Positions 1 through 6,923 of a stretch of DNA of 64,000 nucleotides are shown in pieces. Made by a program: the position numbers and the translations under genes. The notes beneath the pieces are model-generated. The model was not told the DNA's origin. It saw only the letters and a program-made list of their open reading frames with translations, and ran no database searches. Source of the stretch: Actinocatenispora rupis (GTDB lineage: Bacteria; Actinomycetota; Actinomycetes; Mycobacteriales; Micromonosporaceae); assembly GCF_016861975.1 (NCBI RefSeq), contig NZ_BOMB01000031.1:62001-126000 (forward strand), written 5' to 3'. Each line of letters opens with the position of its first letter. Position 1 is the stretch's first letter.

Positions 1-1335
1 GTCGAGTACCGGACGGGTGCTGTCCATGGCCTTGGTGGCGAGGAACATCGCGCGGGTCGTGTCGTCCAGCACGGTGATGTCGTCGGTGATGCGCTGCCGC
101 GTCTCGTTGAGCGGGCACCAGCCGACGATCGACGGGTGCGAGTAGTCGCGTTCCAGCGCCTCCAGCCACTGCGCGACGTAGCTCGGGTCGGGCCGCTGGT
201 TGTCGCCGTCCGGCCCGTACCCGTTGCAGCCCCAGTCGCCGAACTCGCCCCACACCAGGTAGCCGAGCCGGTCGGCGTGGTACAGGAAGCGCTCCTCGAA
301 GACCTTCTGGTGCAGCCGGGCGCCGTTGAAGCCGGCCGCCAGGGACAGCTCGATGTCGCGGACCAGGGCCGCGTCGTCCGGCGCGGTGAGCACCCCGTCC
401 GGGTAGTACCCCTGGTCGAGGACGAGGCGCTGGAACACGCGGCGACCGTTGAGCCGCAAGGAGTTCCCGTCGATCGACACCGACCGCAGCCCCGCGTAGC
501 TGTCGGCCGCGTCGACGACCGCGCCGGCCGCGTCGAGCAGTTCCAGGCGGATCCCGTACAGGTGCGGGTCGCCGGGCAGCCACTCCCGCACCCGCCCCTC
601 CGGTACGGCCAGGGTCAGCCGCGGCGCGAGGTCCAGGTCGGCACGTACCTCGGCGGTGGTGACGGTGCCGGCGTCGTCGGTGAGCGTGGCCCGGACGCGG
701 TGACCGGTACGGTTCGCCGACAGCGGCAGTTCCAGGTGGAACGCGCCGGCGGCGAGGTCCGGCGTGATCCGCGGGCGGCGCAGGTGCACCTCGGGCACCG
801 GCTCCGCCCACACCGTCTGCCAGATCCCCGTCGTACGGGTGTAGTCGCAGTCGTGGTTGGCGTACTCGGTGGACTGCTTGCCGCGGGCCTGCGGACCGGA
901 CTTGGCGTCGCGGGCGCGGACCACGACGACCGCCCGCTCCCCCGGCCCGGCCACGCCGGACAGGTCGACGGTGAAGCCGGTGAAGCCGCCCCGGTGCCGG
1001 CCGACCTCGGTGCCGTTGACCCAGACGGTGGTGTCGTGGTCGACGGCCTGGAAGTGCAGCAGCACCCGGCGGCCGGCCCACCCGGCCGGGAACTCGACCT
1101 CCCGCCGGTACCAGACGGCGTGGTGGAAGTCGGTGTCGCCGATCCCGGACAGCTCGGACTCCGGGCAGAACGGCACGACGATCCGGTCGGACAGCTCGCG
1201 GTCGGTCAGCCCGCGGGCGAGACCGCTGTCGCCGCGGTCGGTCTCGAACCCCCACGTACCGTTGAGGTTGAGCCAGTCGGTCCGGACGAACTGCGGCCTC
1301 GGGTACTCGGGCCGCGGAACACTGCTCGACACCAT
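1..1335 (-). CDS. Glycoside hydrolase family 2 protein (beta-galactosidase/beta-glucuronidase type), 3'-truncated by window
   Basis: The visible 445 residues are the N-terminal part of a GH2 glycosidase, which hydrolyses beta-linked sugars from oligosaccharides or glycoconjugates. The jelly-roll sugar-binding domain comes first (WNLNGTWGFE, then WYRREVEFPAGWAGRRVLLHF), followed by an Ig-like domain and the start of the TIM barrel. The barrel contains GYLVWGEFGDWG and then GWCPLNETRQ, where the Glu of the NE pair is the family's acid/base residue. The nucleophile lies off the window. No signal peptide is seen, so the enzyme is probably cytoplasmic. The ATG at 1335 is preceded by AAGGAG. The gene is divergent from a LacI-type regulator with an operator between them, so induction by its sugar is likely. 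The exact substrate cannot be told from sequence alone. Confidence 0.88.
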   Translation of the reverse strand, partial: MVSSSVPRPEYPRPQFVRTDWLNLNGTWGFETDRGDSGLARGLTDRELSDRIVVPFCPESELSGIGDTDFHHAVWYRREVEFPAGWAGRRVLLHFQAVDHDTTVWVNGTEVGRHRGGFTGFTVDLSGVAGPGERAVVVVRARDAKSGPQARGKQSTEYANHDCDYTRTTGIWQTVWAEPVPEVHLRRPRITPDLAAGAFHLELPLSANRTGHRVRATLTDDAGTVTTAEVRADLDLAPRLTLAVPEGRVREWLPGDPHLYGIRLELLDAAGAVVDAADSYAGLRSVSIDGNSLRLNGRRVFQRLVLDQGYYPDGVLTAPDDAALVRDIELSLAAGFNGARLHQKVFEERFLYHADRLGYLVWGEFGDWGCNGYGPDGDNQRPDPSYVAQWLEALERDYSHPSIVGWCPLNETRQRITDDITVLDDTTRAMFLATKAMDSTRPVLD

Positions 1336-1382
1336 GATTCTCCTTGCGCGGTACGCGATTCGGCGGATCGTCGGGCAGTCTA

Positions 1383-1396
1383 TTACATCGTTGTAA
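1383..1396. promoter_or_regulatory. LacI-family operator palindrome
   Basis: TTACATCGTTGTAA is an inverted repeat (TTACA/TGTAA) with a central CG-containing core, the usual shape of LacI/GalR-family operators. It lies between the divergent GH2 gene and LacI-type regulator, 47 bp upstream of the GH2 start. It stands out as an A/T-rich island in GC-rich sequence. Binding by the neighbouring regulator is an inference. Confidence 0.7.
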
Positions 1397-1461
1397 ATGC
1401 GCCCGGGTGACGAGGCTCTCCCGGGCCGGGGATACGCTGCGGGGTCCACGGGGAGGTGCCG

Positions 1462-2469
1462 GTGCCACCGAAGCTCAGAGACGTCGCGGAACGCGCCGGC
1501 GTGTCCGTCAAGACGGTCTCCAACGTCGTCAACGGGTACGTCCACGTCAAGGACGCCACCCGCGACAGGGTCCAGCGCGCCATCGACGAGCTCGGCTACC
1601 GTCCCAACCTGACCGCGCGTTCGCTGCGCTCCGGCCGCAGCGGCGTCCTCGCCCTCGCCGTACCGGAACTCGACGTGCCGTACTTCGCGGAGCTGGCGCG
1701 GCTCGTCGTCGAGACCGCCGCCGACCGCGGGTACACGGTCGTCATCGACCAGACCGGCGGCGGCCGCGAGCAGGAGATGGTGGTACTCAAGGGGATCCGC
1801 AGCCACTTCGTCGACGGTGTCCTGTTCAGCCCGCTCGCGCTGTCCGCCGCCGACCTGCGGGCCCGCACCGACCGCGCCCCCCTCGTACTGCTCGGCGAGC
1901 GCGCCCCGCGCGGGCCCGACGACCACGTCGGCATCGACAACGTACGGGCCGCGCGGGACGCCACCGAGCACCTCGTCGCCATCGGCTGCCGGCGGATCGC
2001 CGCCATCGGCGCGCAGACCGGCGGACCCGGCGCCACCGCCCGGCAACGCCTCAGCGGCTACCGCGCCAGCCTCACCGAGGCGGGCCTGCCGTACGACCCG
2101 GACCTCGTCGTACCGGCGCGGAGCTTCCACCGGGCCGACGGCTTCGCCGCGATGGCCGCCCTGCTCGCCCTGCCCGACCCGCCGGACGGCGTGTTCTGCT
2201 TCAACGACCCGCTCGCCCTCGGCGCCCTGCGCTGCCTCGCCACCCGCGGCATCCGGGTGCCGCAGGACGTCGCCGTCGTCGGCTTCGACGACGCCGAGGA
2301 CGGCCGCTACAGCACCCCGAGCCTGTCCACCATCGCCCCGGACAAGCCGACCATCGCCACCACCGCCGTCGACTTCCTCCTCGCCCGCATCGACGGCACC
2401 GCGCCCACCGGCCCCCGCCGTACGACGGCGCCGCACACCCTCGTCCCCCGCGAGTCCACCGACCGCTGA
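1462..2469 (+). CDS. LacI-family transcriptional regulator
   Basis: A 335-residue regulator. Residues about 3-25 form the LacI helix-turn-helix (LRDVAERAGVSVKTVSNVVNG), followed by the hinge (RPNLTARSLRSGRSG) and a periplasmic-binding-protein-like effector domain ending in the typical VAVVGFDDAEDGRYSTPSLSTI segment. It should bind the palindrome just upstream and release it on binding a sugar, controlling the divergent GH2 enzyme. The GTG at 1462 was preferred over the GTG at 1456 because GGGGAGG at 1450-1456 then has a 5-nt spacer; the upstream GTG would overlap the ribosome binding site. The effector is unknown. Confidence 0.92.
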   Translation: MPPKLRDVAERAGVSVKTVSNVVNGYVHVKDATRDRVQRAIDELGYRPNLTARSLRSGRSGVLALAVPELDVPYFAELARLVVETAADRGYTVVIDQTGGGREQEMVVLKGIRSHFVDGVLFSPLALSAADLRARTDRAPLVLLGERAPRGPDDHVGIDNVRAARDATEHLVAIGCRRIAAIGAQTGGPGATARQRLSGYRASLTEAGLPYDPDLVVPARSFHRADGFAAMAALLALPDPPDGVFCFNDPLALGALRCLATRGIRVPQDVAVVGFDDAEDGRYSTPSLSTIAPDKPTIATTAVDFLLARIDGTAPTGPRRTTAPHTLVPRESTDR

Positions 2470-2509
2470 CGTTTCTCGCCGATTCCGTACCCGCGAGCTT
2501 CCCCGGTGG

Positions 2510-2533
2510 TGTCGGATCGGGGCCGGGGCGTTC
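2510..2533 (+). promoter_or_regulatory. Possible ECF42-type promoter
   Basis: TGTCGG at 2510-2515 and CGTTC at 2529-2533 resemble the promoter elements I recall for ECF42 sigma factors (TGTCGA in the -35 region, CGA/TC in the -10 region). They lie 57 bp upstream of the YCII gene start. Autoregulation of the pair would fit, but the -35 match is imperfect and the 13-nt spacer is unverified. Confidence 0.3.
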
Positions 2534-2589
2534 GTGGCAGGGGTGAGGGCCGCCCACCGGGGCACCCGCGACCACGGGAGATGATCACG

Positions 2590-2913
2590 ATGCAGTACCT
2601 GCTCTCCGTACTCGACGTCGACGCCGGCACCGCCACCCCGGACGAGATGGCCGCCATCGACACGTTCAACGAGCGGCTCAGGTCCGCGGGCCACTGGGTC
2701 TTCGCCGGCGGCCTCGCCGCGCCCGACACCGCCACCGTCGTCGACAACCGCGACGGCGCCGCACTCGTCACCGACGGCCCGTACCTGGAGTCGAAGGAGT
2801 ACCTGGCGGGGTTCTGGATCATCCGGGCGGCGGACCTGGACGTGGCGCTCGCGCTCGCCAGCGACGGGTCGCGGGCCTGCAACCGCCGCGTCGAGGTACG
2901 TCCGTTCCGGTGA
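2590..2913 (+). CDS. YCII/DGPF-domain protein
   Basis: A 107-residue YCII-related protein. It begins MQYLLSVLDVD and carries VTDGPYLESKEYLAGFWII, the DGPF/DGPY signature followed by the conserved KE. YCII domains have a ferredoxin-like fold with His/Asp pairs; the biochemical role of this DGPF subgroup is not settled. The ATG at 2590 is chosen over 2581 because CACGGGAG ends directly against 2581 but sits 9 nt before 2590, and the family normally starts M-x-Y-L. Its stop overlaps the GTG of the sigma-factor gene by 4 nt (GTGA), so the two are translationally coupled. This pairing is the standard context of ECF42 sigma factors. Confidence 0.88.
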   Translation: MQYLLSVLDVDAGTATPDEMAAIDTFNERLRSAGHWVFAGGLAAPDTATVVDNRDGAALVTDGPYLESKEYLAGFWIIRAADLDVALALASDGSRACNRRVEVRPFR

Positions 2914-4145
2914 ACACGGTCGACGCCGGGGCGGCGATCACCCGGGCCCACCGCGCCGAATGGGCCCGCATCGTCGCCGCCCTGGCCAAACGGTTCGGCG
3001 ATCTCGACATCGCCGAGGAAGCCACCGCCGAGGCGTACGCGACGGCGGTCGAACGGTGGCCGGCCGACGGCGTACCGCCGAATCCCGGTGGGTGGCTGAC
3101 CACGACCGCCACCCGCCGGGCCATCGACCGGATCCGGCGCGAACGGAAACGCGCCGACAAGTACCGGGAGGCCTGGATGGTGGCGGACGACGGACCGGCC
3201 GAGCCCGTCGGCGCCATCGACGACGACCGGCTGCGGCTGATCTTCACCTGCTGCCATCCCGCGCTCGCCGCGGAGGCCCGGGTGGCGTTGACGCTGCGCC
3301 TGGTCGGCGGCCTGACCGTCGCCGAGATCGCCCGCGCGTTCCTGGTGCAGGAGAACACGATGGGGCGGCGCATCACCCGCGCCAAGGCCAAGATCGCCGC
3401 GGCGCGCATCCCCTACCGCGTGCCCTCCGCGGCCGACCTCCCCGCCCGCGTCTCCGGCGTCCTCGCCGTCCTGTTCCTCGTCTTCAACGAGGGCTACCTC
3501 TCCACCGGCCCCGACACCGACCCGGTACGCCACGACCTGACCGCCGAGGCCATCCGCCTCACCCGTACCCTGCTGCCCGCCGACGGCGAGGTCACCGGGC
3601 TGCTCGCGCTGATGCTCCTCACCGAGGCCCGCCGCGACGCCCGGATCGCCGCCGACGGCACCCTCGTCCCCCTCGCCGAACAGGACCGCGGCGCCTGGCA
3701 CACCGCACTCATCGCCGAAGGCCACCACCTGGTACGCCAGCGTCTCGCCACCGGTGAACCGCCCGGCCGCTACCAGATCCTCGCCGCCGTCAACGCCGTC
3801 CACACCTCCGCCCGCGACGCCCGCGACACCGACTGGGCCCAGATCGTCGCCCTCTACGACCACCTCGTACGCCTCGACCCGTCGCCGATCGTCGCCCTCA
3901 ACCGTGCCGTCGCCGTCGCCGAACTCGACGGCCCCGACGTGGCCCTCGCCACCGTCGACCGCCTCGCCGAGCCACTCGCCGGGTACCACGCCTACCACGC
4001 CACCCGCGCCGACCTGCTCCGCCGCCTCGGCCGCAGCCACGAGGCGCGCGCCGCGTACGACCGGGCCATCGCCCTCGCCGGCAACACCGCCGAAACCGCC
4101 CACCTCACCCGCCGCCGCGCCCAACTCGCACCCCCACCCCCCTGA
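2910..4145 (+). CDS. ECF42-group RNA polymerase sigma factor with C-terminal TPR-like extension
   Basis: A 411-residue extracytoplasmic-function sigma factor. Region 2 spans about residues 10-85 (FGDLDIAEEATAEAYATAVERWP, then GWLTTTATRRAIDRIRRERKR). Region 4 lies at about 115-170 (LTLRLVGGLTVAEIARAFLVQENTMGRRITRAKAKI). The remaining roughly 240 residues are an alpha-helical, TPR-like domain (AVNAVHTSARDARDTDWAQIVALYDHL, NRAVAVAELDGPDVAL, YHATRADLLRRLGRSHEARAAYDRAI). That tail and the coupled YCII gene upstream define the ECF42 group. No anti-sigma gene lies beside it; the tail or the YCII protein may regulate it. The signal sensed is not known. Confidence 0.92.
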   Translation: MNTVDAGAAITRAHRAEWARIVAALAKRFGDLDIAEEATAEAYATAVERWPADGVPPNPGGWLTTTATRRAIDRIRRERKRADKYREAWMVADDGPAEPVGAIDDDRLRLIFTCCHPALAAEARVALTLRLVGGLTVAEIARAFLVQENTMGRRITRAKAKIAAARIPYRVPSAADLPARVSGVLAVLFLVFNEGYLSTGPDTDPVRHDLTAEAIRLTRTLLPADGEVTGLLALMLLTEARRDARIAADGTLVPLAEQDRGAWHTALIAEGHHLVRQRLATGEPPGRYQILAAVNAVHTSARDARDTDWAQIVALYDHLVRLDPSPIVALNRAVAVAELDGPDVALATVDRLAEPLAGYHAYHATRADLLRRLGRSHEARAAYDRAIALAGNTAETAHLTRRRAQLAPPPP

Positions 4146-4390
4146 CCCGCACCACACCAGACCCCAAGCACCCCAACCCATCCCGCCCCGCACGCCACCC
4201 GCGCCCAGCCCGCCGCGCAAGACCCGAACCCTGACCCTGCGACAACAACGCGCCAGGCCGACCGCAGCGCAACCAAGCCCAACAAGCCGGAAGTACCGAG
4301 CCGGCACCCTGCCGTAGCCAAGCCCGGACACGGGCCGACCGCACCGAGTACGCCCGCGAAAGGCCAAGTACCACAAGGCAACTGGACACA
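4146..4390. other. Intergenic, C- and A-rich, no gene seen
   Basis: After the sigma-factor stop the + strand becomes C/A-rich and T-poor. ORFs through it translate to low-complexity Pro/Ala/Thr strings. It runs directly into the GAGCGCAGCGA repeat field. No promoter, hairpin or coding signal could be supported. Confidence 0.5.
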
Positions 4391-5030
4391 CCAACGCCAT
4401 CAGCGCAGCGAGCGAGCGCAACGGGCGAGCACAGCGAGCGAGCGCAACGGGCGAGCGCAACGGGCCCAGCGCGGCGAAGGCCGATGACGACAGAGCAAGG
4501 CGCAAACAGAGCCGAGCGCAGCCGAGGCCACCAACGACCGCCCAGCAAGCTGAGCCGAGTGCAGCGAGGGCGAAGCAAGGGCGGCGCATGGTCGAGCGCA
4601 GCGAAGGCCGTGCCAGCACAGCACAGCACAGCAAGACCGAGCACAGCGAAGCCCGGCGCAACCATGCCGCCGAAAACAGCCAAGGCGAGTACAACAAGAT
4701 GGCCAGCACGCCAACCAAGCGCAACAAGGTTGGCCGAGCGCAGCGAATGCCGTGCGACAGCGCCTTCAAACGGAGCACAGCGAGCGCAGTGCGGCGCGCC
4801 GAGCGCAGCGACGGCATGCGCGGCAAGGCACCGAGCACAGCGAAGCCAAGCCCAGCAACGTGCCGAGCACAGCGAAGCACAGCAAGGCCGAGCGCAGCGA
4901 GGCCCAGTAGGCAAGCCGAAGCACAGAACAGTGGGCCGAGCCCAGCGAAGCCGAGCCCAGCGAAGCCGAGCGCAGCGAAGGCAGCACAGCAAGGGGCCGA
5001 GCGCAGCGAAGGCAGCACACCGCTGGGGAG
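4391..5030. repeat. Degenerate GAGC(G/A/C)CAGCGA(A/G) repeat field, T-poor on + strand
   Basis: About 640 bp is built from variants of CCGAGCGCAGCGAAGGC and CCGAGCACAGCGAAGC. Clear units begin near 4504, 4592, 4637, 4738, 4798, 4831, 4864, 4890, 4938, 4953, 4968 and 4998. The + strand contains very few T residues. Both strands hold long open frames here, but they encode low-complexity strings (AERSEG-like on +, Leu/Cys/Arg-rich on -) with no ribosome binding site or known domain, so they were not called as genes. The field lies between the sigma-factor gene and the tRNA pair. Confidence 0.8.
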
Positions 5031-5047
5031 CAAGGCGACGTGGGGGT

Positions 5048-5095
5048 GCCGGGGGCTACGCCCCCGGCGCGGGGTCTGGGGGCCGCGCCCCCAGA
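5048..5095. terminator. Two tandem hairpins downstream of the tRNA pair
   Basis: GCCGGGGGC-TAC-GCCCCCGGC (5048-5068) and TCTGGGGGC-CGC-GCCCCCAGA (5075-5095) each form a 9-bp perfect stem with a 3-nt loop. They lie about 60 bp beyond the 3' end of tRNA-Glu on the minus strand. They resemble hairpins common in actinobacterial intergenic regions and probably end tRNA transcription. There is no U-run. Confidence 0.6.
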
Positions 5096-5152
5096 GCAAT
5101 GCGAAACGGCCCCCACTCGCGCTCTCCGCGAGTAGAGGCCGACCAGACCGTG

Positions 5153-5225
5153 TAGCCCCGACCGGATTCGAACCGGCGCCGCCGCCTTGAGAGGGCGGTG
5201 TCCTAGGCCGCTAGACGACGGGGCC
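5153..5225 (-). tRNA. tRNA-Glu (anticodon CTC)
   Basis: The reverse complement folds as a full cloverleaf: acceptor GGCCCCG pairing with CGGGGCT (first pair G-T), anticodon arm CCGCC-CTCTCAA-GGCGG giving anticodon CTC, T-arm GCCGG-TTCGAAT-CCGGT, and discriminator A. It is 73 nt long without an encoded CCA. It reads GAG, the main Glu codon of this genome. It lies 23 bp beyond tRNA-Gln on the same strand and is probably co-transcribed with it. gltX is nearby. Confidence 0.95.
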
Positions 5226-5248
5226 CTAGGGTGGTGCGCGGACAGTTG

Positions 5249-5320
5249 CTGGGGTACCAGGACTCGAACCTAGACTAACTGGGCCAGAACCAGTCGGGCT
5301 GCCAATTACCCCATACCCCA
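5249..5320 (-). tRNA. tRNA-Gln (anticodon CTG)
   Basis: A 72-nt cloverleaf: acceptor starts TGGGGTA and pairs with TACCCCA, D-arm includes GGGGTAATTGGCAGCCC, anticodon arm ACTGG-TTCTGGC-CCAGT gives anticodon CTG, T-arm contains GGTTCGAGTCC, and the discriminator is G. Position 1 is U, typical of tRNA-Gln. It reads CAG. In this organism it is probably charged through Glu-tRNA-Gln and GatCAB, both encoded in this window. Confidence 0.95.
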
Positions 5321-5343
5321 TCGGTGCCCGCGCACCGGAGTGA

Positions 5344-5349
5344 ACTGTA
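5344..5349 (-). promoter_or_regulatory. Candidate -10 box of the tRNA operon
   Basis: TACAGT on the minus strand lies 24 nt upstream of the 5' end of tRNA-Gln. It fits the TAnnnT pattern of sigma-70-class promoters in actinobacteria. No convincing -35 box was found, so the call is tentative. Confidence 0.35.
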
Positions 5350-5559
5350 CATGACCGGGTTCGCGGGCCCCAAACCAGGGGCGTGGTGGCGCGCTGTCGT
5401 GGTGGGCGGGTCCGGTGGGGTACGTCCGGGCGTCGGGTCGGCGTGCCCGTTTCGGCTGGTGGGTACGGCGGCGGCGGGGTCGTACCGGCCCGTCGGGTTG
5501 CGGCCAGAACGGGCGGCGGACGGCGGGATGGCCGGCGGCGCTGCCCGTACTCTCGGGTC

Positions 5560-6039
5560 ATGACGGGTTGCGGGGCGTCGGGTGTCCGGGCTCGTGCGGG
5601 GTTCCTGGTTCGTGGCGAGCCCGTCCTGTTCGTGGTGCTGACGGTGGTGTCGTGCTGGGCCGCGTACTCGTTCGCGCACGACGTCGACCGGATGGCCCGG
5701 GACTGTGGCGGCGGTTCGTGCGCCTCGAACGACGTGCGCGGGCTCACGCTGCCGCTGGCGATCATGAGCGGGCTGGCGGCGGGGGCGGCGGGCGTGTCGA
5801 CGCTCGGGCTGACCGCGCCGGGTGTGGCGCTGGCGGCGTTCGGCGCGGGGTTGCGGGGCGGGACACGGGCCGCGGTGGCGGACGGGTTCACGCCGGCGCA
5901 GACGGTGGGCTTCCCGACCACCGCCGCCGTGGTACTGCTGGTGGCGGGCGCGCTGGTGACCGTCGCGGGTCTAGCGGTACGCCTGCGCGGCCTTGCCACC
6001 CGCCGCCGCGCGACCGGCGGCAGCGGCCCGAACCGGTGA
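5560..6039 (+). CDS. Small hypothetical membrane protein
   Basis: A 159-residue protein of no recognised family. Hydrophobic segments lie at about residues 22-40 (VLFVVLTVVSCWAAYSF), 62-95 (two short helices in LTLPLAIMSGLAAGAAG...LAAFGAGL) and 116-136 (TAAVVLLVAGALVTVAGLAV), ending in a basic tail. A loop after the first helix holds two Cys residues (DCGGGSCASND) that could form a disulphide. The ATG at 5560 is a choice; the frame stays open upstream and no strong ribosome binding site is seen. It stands alone between the tRNAs and degraded sequence. Confidence 0.5.
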   Translation: MTGCGASGVRARAGFLVRGEPVLFVVLTVVSCWAAYSFAHDVDRMARDCGGGSCASNDVRGLTLPLAIMSGLAAGAAGVSTLGLTAPGVALAAFGAGLRGGTRAAVADGFTPAQTVGFPTTAAVVLLVAGALVTVAGLAVRLRGLATRRRATGGSGPNR

Positions 6040-6049
6040 GCCGCGGCCA

Positions 6050-6515
6050 GCACCGACCCGCCCGGGTGGCACGGAACCGCCCGGCGGCATCGAACTGCCC
6101 GGCGGCGCCGACGGCGGCCGCGACGACCAGCAGCGGGATGGTCAGGCACGTGCGGTTGTAGACCGCCTGCACGAGGCTGCCGTCGAACCACCGGTACCGG
6201 ACCGGCAGGCCGCCGGGGACGCCGAACCAGATCAGCGAGTCGGCGAAGCAGCCCGGCGCGCTCGTCGGCGGTCAGCAGTGCGTCGTCCACCTCTGGCACG
6301 TACGACGAGACGTCGGCCAGCAGCGGCCCCCACCGCCCGGCAGCCGCACCATGTCACTCACGCTCGCGCCGCGGTGGCCAGGTCACCGGGCGGTGCGGAC
6401 GGCGCCGGTCCAGAGACCGATCCGCCGGCGTACACCGGAACCGAGAACGCCCAGCCCGGCGAGCACCGGCACCGCGACGCTCGGACCCGCGGTCACCTGG
6501 ATGCGTGGCCCGGCC
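6050..6515 (-). pseudogene. Degraded membrane-protein gene (frameshifted remnant)
   Basis: Fragments of one apparent protein lie in different minus-strand frames. Near 6510-6386 the frame reads GPRIQVTAGPSVAVPVLAG. Near 6330-6255 another reads WGPLLADVSSYVPEVDDALL. From about 6253 a third reads FADSLIWFGVPGGLPVRYRW and continues to LTIPLLVVAAAVGAAG. The pieces look like natural protein, including two membrane-like segments, but a stop after VRTAR and a 1-nt shift near 6254 break them. The family was not identified. Either the gene is decaying or the assembly has indels here; read data would separate these. Confidence 0.5.
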
Positions 6516-6923
6516 ACACCGGAAACGCCCGCGCCGCACCAGCAACGCGCGCACCCGCCACGCCGGACGCCCGCGCCACGCCGAAACGCCGCGACACCCT
6601 GGAAACGTTGCGCCGCACCGGAAAGCCCGGCCACGCCGCGGACACCCACGCCACACCGGATACGCCCGCGCCGCACCGGACACGCTGCGACATCCCGGAA
6701 ACGTTGCGCCGCACCGGAAACGCCCGCGCCGCGGGCACCCGCCGCGCCATAACGAGAGCCCGCGCCGAAACGCACCGTTGAACGGGAACCCGTACCGAAG
6801 GCGGGCGCCACGCCGAAGGCACGGCGCCCGCAAGGAGGCGGCCCGGAACCCAAGCGGCCGGGGCCTGAGCGGCCCGGTACCCAAGCGGCCCGGAGCCCGA
6901 GGGTTCCGGGCCGCGACGGACGG
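6500..6923. repeat. Degenerate repeat field rich in CGCCGCACCGGAAACGCCCG
   Basis: About 400 bp is made of diverged copies of CACCGGAAACGCCCGCGCCG. The clearest pair is a 40-bp imperfect direct repeat at 6591-6630 and 6687-6726 (both contain GGAAACGTTGCGCCGCACC), 96 bp apart. Past 6830 the unit changes to AAGCGGCCCGG-like copies (GGCCCGGAACCCAAGCGG, GGCCCGGTACCCAAGCGG). No coding signal is convincing. The field starts beside the degraded membrane gene and runs up to the gltX stop codon. Confidence 0.65.

Noticed and set aside
136-1410. Long + strand ORF opposite the GH2 gene
   Set aside because: It is the antisense shadow of a clear GH2 protein and has Arg/Val/Gly-rich composition with no domain.
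4105-5099. Minus-strand Leu/Cys/Arg-rich ORFs across the repeat field
   Set aside because: They are low-complexity translations of the GAGCGCAGCGA repeats with no ribosome binding site and no recognisable domain, despite looking like membrane proteins.
4484-5190. Plus-strand ORFs translating to AERSEG/AKPSPAKP repeats
   Set aside because: They are repeat translations that run into the tRNA-Glu gene, and no start signal is present.
5249-5320. Integration site (att) at the tRNA genes
   Set aside because: No integrase gene and no duplicated tRNA 3' end were seen in the flanking sequence, so the repeat fields cannot be tied to an integrative element.
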